64,000 bases of DNA. Origin: Linum tenue (Eukaryota > Streptophyta > Magnoliopsida > Malpighiales > Linaceae). The notes under the pieces are model-generated. The model saw only the letters and a list, made by a program, of their open reading frames with translations. It was not told the DNA's origin and ran no database searches. The position numbers and the translations under genes are program-made. Where the stretch lies: positions 19,442,492 through 19,506,491 of the forward strand of contig CAMGYJ010000002.1 of NCBI GenBank assembly GCA_946122785.1, given 5' to 3'. Positions 56,760 through 64,000 of the stretch are shown piece after piece; within the stretch, counting starts at the first letter, position 1, and every line of letters begins with the position of its first letter.

Positions 56760-57395
56760 ATGAAAGTATTTGCTTGGAACATGAGGGGATTTAATCACCC
56801 CGATAAGCAAGCACAGGTTTTAGAAGTAGTAGCTAGAAATAATGTGGATGTGTTTGGAATCATTGAAACAAGGGTAAGGGAAGAAAAGTCAAAAAAGATA
56901 GTGGCATCTAAATTTGATTGGTGTGAGTTTGCTCATATCTATGAGCATTCAGGTTTGGGTCGTCTATGGGTATTCTGGAAGAAAGATTTGAATTTTACCG
57001 TGTTAGAAAGTACTGGTCAGTTTGTACATGGTATAATTAGAGGTGAAAATTCCGCAGAAATAACTATTGTTTATGGTTCAAATGATGAGAGGGAGAGGAA
57101 CAAAATCTATCAACATCCTGCACTCAAGCCAGACTCTACTCCATGGCTAGAGCTGGGAGACTTTAATGTTGTAAGGTGTGTCAATGAAGCTTCAAATAGC
57201 CAACAAGAACTCAAAGCATGGTGTCTTGTAGAAACTGAATTGAGAATATGGAACTGGAAGATAGCAGATTTGAGCGTCCGTGGTTTTCATGGACTAACAG
57301 ACAAGAGGGGAATCCTATAACAAGAAGGATAAATAGGGTTCTGATAAATTCTAGCTGGATTGCTGATATGATCCCAAATGGTCCATTATACATGT
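56760..57395 (+). pseudogene. LINE ORF2 endonuclease domain
   Basis: MKVFAWNMRGFNHPDKQAQV at 56760 is the classic ORF2 start of plant L1 elements. IIETRVREEK, WLELGDFNVVR and, after a frameshift near 57250, the FSWTNRQEGNPITRRINRVL block follow in EEP-nuclease order. LINE similarity stops at about 57395, before the SDH motif. Confidence 0.8.
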
Positions 57396-57917
57396 TTAAT
57401 TTACTTGACGAAGAAGCTATCGAAGTTTGGAAGAAGAAGGGCAGAATTTGGCTAAGTCAAAATCCGTGTTCAGGATACATACTTTGGAGGCATGGTTCTC
57501 TCAATTGGCTTAGTGGAAATTCAAGTTTAAGGGGGTTTTTTTTTTTTTGCAGATAATGTTTTCATCTTTCCAATGGTATGCTTTTTGGATCCAGATGATG
57601 TTATTAAGGTTGTTTTCTAAGGCCTCAAAGTTGCTACCTCAAAACTGGAAAACTGCCAGAATTTGGTTAAGGCAGAAACTATGTTCAGGAAGCCTACTTT
57701 AGAGCTCCATTCCAGAGGCATGGATGAGATTCGAGTCCAGAGGCTTATACCACATGAAATTAGGTATGTTCTACTGCAAAGAAATGACATTGGATGATTG
57801 GAAGCTTACCTGGAAGGCTTTGATCGAGGCTCAAAGATGGCATCAAAGCTGTTTGGTTATTGGAGCTAAAGGCAGATTTTTTTTTCTTGTTTAGTTAGGA
57901 TTTCATTATAAAATAAA
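57396..57917. other. Foreign insert in the LINE, gene-like fragment
   Basis: It interrupts the LINE between endonuclease and RT. 57610-57690 is related to the fragment at 38800-38878 (KLENCQNLVKAETMF against KLANCQELAKS). A T-run then 'gcag' at 57538-57553 resembles a splice acceptor. The family is not recognised. Confidence 0.4.
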
Positions 57918-57925
57918 ATGTCATT

Positions 57926-57958
57926 CAAGGTGACACTCTACCGCTGAGTTATATCCCT
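57926..57958 (-). pseudogene. 5' half of plastid-like trnV-GAC, copy 3
   Basis: Minus strand matches my memory of the plastid trnV-GAC 5' half without mismatch over 33 bases (CTCAGCGG kept), so this copy is closer to the source than copies 1 and 2. Confidence 0.7.
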
Positions 57959-58199
57959 TCCCTTTCCCCCATTGAGAAATCGAGAAATAGAATGAAGTGA
58001 GTTAAAAAAAAAAAAGTCTGCTGAAAAAAGGGTGTAATGGCATCTATCATTATACCAATCGAGCCTTTCCCCAGGTGTGGAATTGCACTTTTAGTTCCGT
58101 TTTATCCAAGTTCGTATTAAGAACGTTTTGTTCTTGATTCGAGCTCAATCGATCCTTAGATTGAGTCATTAGCTGCGTGACTTTGATAATATACACCCC

Positions 58200-59506
58200 C
58201 AGGGGCGTATCAATTGCTGGATTTCCAAATTATGTGGTCAAACTTCTTCTCCCAGGGCTTTCAGATAATTGCGGAATGCTTGTGAACACAGACTCTCATG
58301 TTATCTCACTGCCTAAACTGTTTAAGTATTAAGCAGTTGGGAGTCTCATCCACGGTACAAACAGATGCTAAAGGATGCTTAGAGTAAAAGCTTTGCTGGT
58401 ACTCCTATGTTTGTAGTATATCAGAAACTGAGGGAAGCAAAAAGGTAGAAGAAGAAGTTGAACATATCTTTTTATTCTGAGATTTCAGAAAGGGTGAAAC
58501 TTGCAAAAAAGGAGTTTGAAGTGGTGCAATTGGAAGCTCTCTTACATTCTTCCCCTGGCACCTTTTAGAAAGTGAATGAGCTCCAGATTTGACTCTCGGC
58601 TCTTCTTAAAGAAGAGGAAGCTATCTACTGGCAAAAATCTAGGATTCTCTGGGTTAAGGGTGGTGATCTTAATACATCTTTCTTCCATAATTCTATGAAG
58701 GCTCGACAAGCCCGAGCTACTATCAAGAAGGTAATCTCAGATGAGGGGGTAGTCTTGACTGATGTGAAGAGTATGAGTGAGGAGGCAGTTTAGTTATATA
58801 AGAATCTTTTAGGGACAAGGAATACAGAAGTTCACAAGGAAACTAATAAATTGTTATCTCAATTGCTGGTTCATAAACTCACCCCTGAACAGGCAGACCC
58901 CTTATGTGCTCCAGTTAATAGAGAGAAAGTCCGATTAGCAATGTGTTCTATGCATGAAGATAAGTCTTCTGGTCCAAATGGCTTCACAGCTGGATTCTAT
59001 CAGCATAATTGGAAGATTTTGGGTGAGGATGTCATTAAGCCAGTTCTGGATTTTTTCAGACCAAGGAAGTTGCTCTCGGAAGTAAATTCTACCTATCTAG
59101 CTCAAATCCCCAAGGTGTTGAATGCTGAGTGTATGAAACAGTACAGACCAATTTCTTGCTGCAACATTTTGTATAAATGTCTAGCTAAAGTCCTTGCAAA
59201 TAGATTAAGGATGTTTTGCCCCTAGTTATAAGTCAGAATGAGTAAGCTTTTATTAATGGGAGATTAATCAGTGATAATGTTATGTTGGCGTATGAGATGG
59301 CCAGGCTCTATAATAGGAAAACTATTTTTCCAAGGTGTGCTCTTAAAGTGGATGTTATGAAAGCTTTTGATAGTGTGGACTGGGTTTATCTTGAGACTGT
59401 CTTGACACCTATGAAGTTTCCAACTCAGTTTATCAAATGGATTAGAGTATGTTTGCTAAAGTGTGGACTTCTCCATGGTAATATACATACGGTATGTGAT
59501 AAATAA
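58200..59506 (+). pseudogene. LINE ORF2 RT region, copy near P450 B
   Basis: Same sequence as 3850-5146 with fewer lesions: open from 58851 to 59225 through QYRPISCCNILYKCLAKVLANRL, then KVDVMKAFDSVDWVYLETVL and the GNIHTVCDK end. Stops remain near 58568, 58792 and 59225. It represents the undeleted state of the unit at 5710-6420. Confidence 0.78.
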
Positions 59507-60358
59507 AGCATAATCACAATTTTATTTTATAGTCTGAATATAGCTACTTTTCATAATATTAGACCACACATTATGAAAGGTTTATGTCACTATATAAAAC
59601 TTATAGTGGGATAAAACTTACTAAGATATAGTTATTTTTCATATATCAATTAAACAAACTTATTACGTAAGTCTTTCTTAACATCTCAAAAGTCACTATT
59701 AAATAATTGATATATACAATCTGTAAGTGCACTCGATGCTCCTGCCATGACATTTGCACATTTAGACGCTATTACTGTACTATCTAAAGGATTAGCAAAA
59801 AATTCTTCAAATAATTTCGACCCCAACCTTTTCAAAAAAAAAAAAAACAAAAAAAAAAAAGTGTACATGCAGATTATGCCATTTTGGACACTCGTTTCTA
59901 TAGTTGGGAGGTGATACTTGTAACATTCAATCATTTCTCGATTTCAAGATCTTCCACCTCTTTCTCTACCTCTTCCTTGAAAGATATCTCGATCATGAGT
60001 TCTTATGACAACTTCATGGATTGCTTTCAAGACCTGATCATTTTCAAATGGGTAATAAAGTTTTGAACTTTTTCTTATGGACCATCAATGAGCTATGCAA
60101 GGCATCAATAGAGAGTACCAATATCTTTTGATTCCCAATATTTTTTAATAGTGTCCTCCAAATTTTTTCCACAATTTTACGTTAGTCATTGTTGCTCTAC
60201 AGTTCCTCTCATAGCATTTGCCATAGACATCACTTTTTTTTTATAAGAATGATATATCATTAATAAAATTATCTTTATTGAGCAATAGTACTGCATGCAC
60301 GACACTCTCAAGGCAAGAGAATACTATTTATGTATTTTTGTTGTACAATCTTTGGTCA
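59507..60358. other. Spacer and P450 B 3' UTR, duplicate of 6421-7344
   Basis: Near-identical to the spacer downstream of P450 A, with small indels (for example the A-run at 59837-59861 and a missing ~50 bp). Confidence 0.6.
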
Positions 60359-62185
60359 TCACTTGGCAAAAGTGGGATGGTGGGGAATAGGAACCAAAAC
60401 CAGATCATTTTTCCTTCTAACAGTGACACCAAAGTTCTCAGCCATGTCAAGCTCTTGGTTTCTCTTCCCGTCGGGAAGCTCCCAATCAAAATGGTACAGT
60501 AACTTGGCCACCGGCAGCTCAATGTTGGCCATTGCAAATGACACTCCGGGACACCTCCTCCGTCCGGCGCCAAACGGGGTGAATTCGAAATGATCCGGCT
60601 CAACATAATTCACAGTATTATTCCCACATAAAAATCTCTCCGGAACAAACCTTTCAGCACCGCTCCAGTACCTTGGATCTCGACATATCGTCCAGGCGTT
60701 GATCGAAACTATGGTGTTACTTGGAATGTCGTATCCAGAAATGTTGCAGCTCGTGCGACTTTCTCTTACGATCAAAGCAACCGGTGGATGGAGCCTGATG
60801 GCCTCCTTGATGCAACATTTTAGGAAAGGAAGATCTTGAATGGCGGTTTCTTCATCCACATCTTGCCCTTTGGTATCGAAAATTCGCCTCACCTCGTCTT
60901 GTGCCCTTTTCATAGCAGAAGGATTCTTGACTATTTCGGACATTATCCACCCAACTGTTGCCGAAGATGTCATACTCCCAGCAACCAACATGTCCTGCAA
61001 ACTCATAATATAGTCGCATCGTTCAATAATATCCATATTATGAGACATACAAGGGGTTAAGTTTCACCCTTATCAAATTACAGTTAATTACATTGAAGTA
61101 ACTCATAAATATCTAAATAGCAAAACTCGATCAGCGTACTAAGTAGTCATCTTTGATGAATGATAAATAATGAAATTTCTCACCAAGAGGACAGCTTTAA
61201 TGTTGTTGTCGGATAGGGGAACTTGGAGGTCACCACTCTTTTGCAGGTTCAGAAGCACATCCACCAAATCCTCCCTTACACGATTTCCGTCATCTAATAA
61301 TCCGCTGCTCCTCTTCTTCCTGTGATCACTCAGAACATCCTCAAGAACCCTATCTGCCACACGAGTCACCCCATTCAATTTTGGACTAAACATCCTAGTC
61401 ATCGCCTTGAGCATTTCCCCATGAGAAGGGAACAAGTCAGCCAATCCAAGTCCTGAAGTCAACTTCATGATGTCCATGGCCAATGACATCAAAGTCTCAT
61501 GGTCCTTGTACTTCCTGCCAAATGCCGACCTCGAGGTCACCCCGCAGCTCATCTGGAAGATCAACCTGGTCAGATTAACGGGTGATGATGAACTGGATCG
61601 AACCGACTCGATCAGGTTCGAGACCTCCTGGCTCCGAATGGAAGCGAACGACTTGACCCGGTTCGGGCTCAGGAGCTCCATCTGGCAGATCTTGCGGACC
61701 TGCAGGTAGGATGATCAAAATGTAATGTTTGATGTAATGAGGGTAGTTTCAGTAATTTGTAGTATAGGTGCTAAATCTCGCACCTGGCGCCAGTAGTCCC
61801 CGTAGGGGGCAAACAGGACGTCGGTGCAGTCGTAGAAGATGAGGGCAGGGAAGAGCAGGGGAGCTCTCTGCGCGAATGTTATGTCGTGGTCTTTGAGTAT
61901 TTCCTTAGCGAGTTCGGGAGAGGAGACCACAAGGATGGTGATTTGGCCGAGTTTGAGCGGGAAGAGTGGACCGTGATTCAGTGCTAATCGATGGAGGGCG
62001 CGGTGGAGTTTCGAAGAGTAGAAGATGAGGTTGTGGACGTTGCCTAATAGTGGTAGTGTTGCAGGCCCTACTGGGAGGTTTGTGAGGATGGATGATTTGG
62101 TGGTGGTGAATCTCTTTGCTGCCGCAAATGAGAGTAAGAAGAGTGACGCGAGGAGGGCAATGATATCAAAGTTAGGAAACTCCAT
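60359..62185 (-). CDS. Cytochrome P450, CYP71D-like (gene B), 3 exons
   Basis: Minus-strand duplicate of gene A. Exons are 62185-61784, 61699-61184 and 60994-60359 (402+516+636 nt, 517 residues); introns of 84 and 189 bp have GT-AG borders. It has the membrane anchor MEFPNFDIIALLASLFLLSF, hinge LPVGPATLPLLGN, YWRQVRKIC, I-helix AGSMTSS, K-helix EAIR, PERF and haem loop PFGAGRRRCPG with Cys near 454. It differs from A at scattered residues (for example LNLQKSGDLQVP against LKLQKSDDLELP) without a frame break, so both copies look functional. The ER monooxygenase role and unknown substrate are as for A. Confidence 0.9.
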
Positions 62186-62259
62186 TGTTATAGCTTGGTG
62201 TTATGAGGTTATGCTATGCTAAGAGGAGGGTGTATTGGTGTAGAAGGATCCTGGACTTG

Positions 62260-62279
62260 TATATATAGCCGTGCACGTG
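62260..62279 (-). promoter_or_regulatory. TATA box and G-box of P450 B
   Basis: TATATATA at 62260-62267 and CACGTG at 62274-62279, in the same spacing from the start codon as in gene A. Confidence 0.6.
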
Positions 62280-62463
62280 GAGCAAAAATTGATGAACAAT
62301 AACTCACAGTTCAAGAGTTCTTCTTGTAACTTACAATTGAGTGTACGGCGTAAGTGCCCAAAACTTGTTTGTTTATTGATTGATTGCTAGATCAGGCTAA
62401 TGCTATAGTTACTACAATACATAGGTCCTAATTTTTTTTATAATTAATACATAGGTCGCTAAT

Positions 62464-62911
62464 TAGAGATGACAATTTGAACCCGTTGCGTCGGGTATTA
62501 CTCGACCTGGCCCATGATGGGGAGGGTATTACCTGATCTCTAGTAGCGAGAGGCGGGCCATGGATATCTACTTTCGATCAGACTCTACCTGCCCCATTCT
62601 TGGCCCATTATATCTCAATTTCTTACTGTACCTATCCATATTTCTCATATTTTGCCTTTTCTTCAATTAGTTGACTTTATCTCTAAACTAGTTAGACTCA
62701 ATTACGCATTATATTATCATTATTTTTTATTCATAAAGTGCTTTACTTTGTTTTATCGTAAAAGGTAAAATTTGCTTATTTATATTTTAAATAACGTGTA
62801 AAAGTGGATCGACTCGCACCGCACCGTATCCTTATGGATATTACCCACCCCAATCCACATTTAGTGCTGAACAGGAATGCGTATTGAGATACCGTCCATT
62901 TGCCATCACTA
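62464..62911. mobile_element. hAT-like MITE, sister copy without the inner insertion
   Basis: Homologous to 9454-10341 and ending in the same TAGAGATGACA and CATCACTA termini, but with an uninterrupted site 'ggatcgactcgc' near 62807-62818. It documents the state before the 9806-10231 insertion. Confidence 0.65.
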
Positions 62912-63669
62912 CAGCTAAAATTAATTCGTAACCCTAACTATAGCCAAACCCTACTTAAACGCCTAAGCCGCTCGACCACACCCTAAACTTCTCCTAACCC
63001 TACCGTACTCCTTAATTATTCAGCCCACACAACCTCCTTCCTAGACTAGTGATCCCCTTAAACAACCCGAAGCTACCTAACAAATAACTAAACCCATAAC
63101 ACCCAAAAAGACTATCCTCCCCTTGGCCGATTTCCCCATAAAATAGAAATACTATGCTGTCAAGCTACTATTAGGTCAAGTGGTCAACTGTGAATATTTG
63201 GGTGTAATTTTGAGATTATGTGTAGATTTATAGTTGAGTAACTTCATTCATGAACCGCAGTTACTTCAAAAAATCCCCTCCCAGGACTTGTTTATATAGT
63301 CGTCTCTCGTCTGTGTGGAGTAACTTCAATCATGCATGTCGTATGTACAACACGTAATTGTGAATACTTGATTCTAATTTTGAGATTGTGTAAACTTACA
63401 AAAGATTCCCTTTAAGTCAAACACTCGATTTGAAGATGATTTTCTTTGGTACCAATGTGAATAATTGGAACAGTTCAATCTCGTTCCTATATTCCAATTG
63501 TCGGGGCAATTACGACGAGGGACCATTAATAATGGGCTTAATAAATTCGTCACGTGCATGCAAAGTGATAGTTTTAGCTAGTAGACTAGGGCACTAACGT
63601 GTGTCCATGAGATCCAGTGATCCACCACTTGATAAAGGTGAAGGAATTGTGTAGTATGGGAACACTTTC
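62912..63669. other. Spacer, duplicate of 10342-11109
   Basis: No gene seen. Confidence 0.5.
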
Positions 63670-64000
63670 CGGGTACCATCGTAAATGAGCCGAGCTGAGC
63701 CGAATTTTGGTTGAGCTTGACTCGTTAATAAATGAGTTTAGCTCGAGCTCGATCCATTTATTAACGAGTCGAGTCGAGTCGAGTTCGAGCTAGACTTGTT
63801 TACTAAATTCTTAGATCGTATTTGATCAATTCATTTTGTATGTCGTGTATGGTACATGTGATTGATGTAACGATAAAAAAAAATAATCAAATCTTCAACA
63901 TTAATTAATCTTATATTATAATTTGTAGTTGTTATATTGTTTAATTAATAAATTTTAACTAGTTCAAATCATGTTATTTCATAGTATCGAAACAATTTTA
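63670..64000. mobile_element. hAT-like AAATGAGCC element, runs off the window
   Basis: Same left half as 11110-11434. The duplication continues past the window end. Confidence 0.6.

Overview
The window is nuclear DNA of a plant, most likely a eudicot. It is AT-rich and gene-poor. It carries plant-type genes (A-type cytochrome P450s, a papain-like protease with an ERFNIN propeptide) and plant-type transposons: Athila-like Ty3/gypsy elements primed by tRNA-Asp, L1-type LINEs, hAT- and Mutator-like MITEs, a Helitron relic with an RPA-like gene, and a tRNA-derived SINE. I do not name a species.

Layout. 1-3152: 5'-truncated, non-autonomous Athila-like LTR element with a 405-codon ORF I do not recognise. 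3153-6420: tandem LINE units that carry a fragment resembling plastid trnV-GAC. 7345-9174 (-): P450 gene A. 9454-11786: nested hAT-like MITEs. 12000-12720: G-rich repeats. 14202-14838: Mutator-like MITE. 15192-17870: broken Helitron (Rep and RPA-like, minus strand). 18197-25520: complete young Athila-like element with two 1.56-kb LTRs but no reverse transcriptase. 25880-27470: ~90-bp satellite. 27995-29125 (+): cysteine protease gene. 29649-30393: Mutator-like MITE. 30530-38180: transposase relic whose probable intron holds a nest of hAT MITE, full-length LINE and second hAT MITE. 38879-38888: assembly gap. 40248-41601: Mutator-like element with a minisatellite. 42287-42409: SINE. 42655-44312 (+): P450 gene C. 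44550-47144: hAT-like element invaded by a Helitron. 47970-51870: repeat-rich stretch (TTACGTAA array, MITEs next to TA microsatellites, a two-level repeat). 56230-59510: LINE relic. 60359-62185 (-): P450 gene B, then duplicated flank to the window end.

The intact host genes are three closely related P450s and one protease. P450 A and B lie in two copies of one segment (about 5405-11434 and 57915-64000) about 53 kb apart, which gives a small P450 cluster. All three P450s lack the usual acidic residue of the I-helix. A and B share an 84-bp intron that C lacks. The most unusual non-coding signal is a set of four hairpins, in the same order, in the 3' regions of the two Athila-like elements. One of these hairpins shows a compensatory base change between the two elements. 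Everything here comes from reading the sequence; no searches were run.
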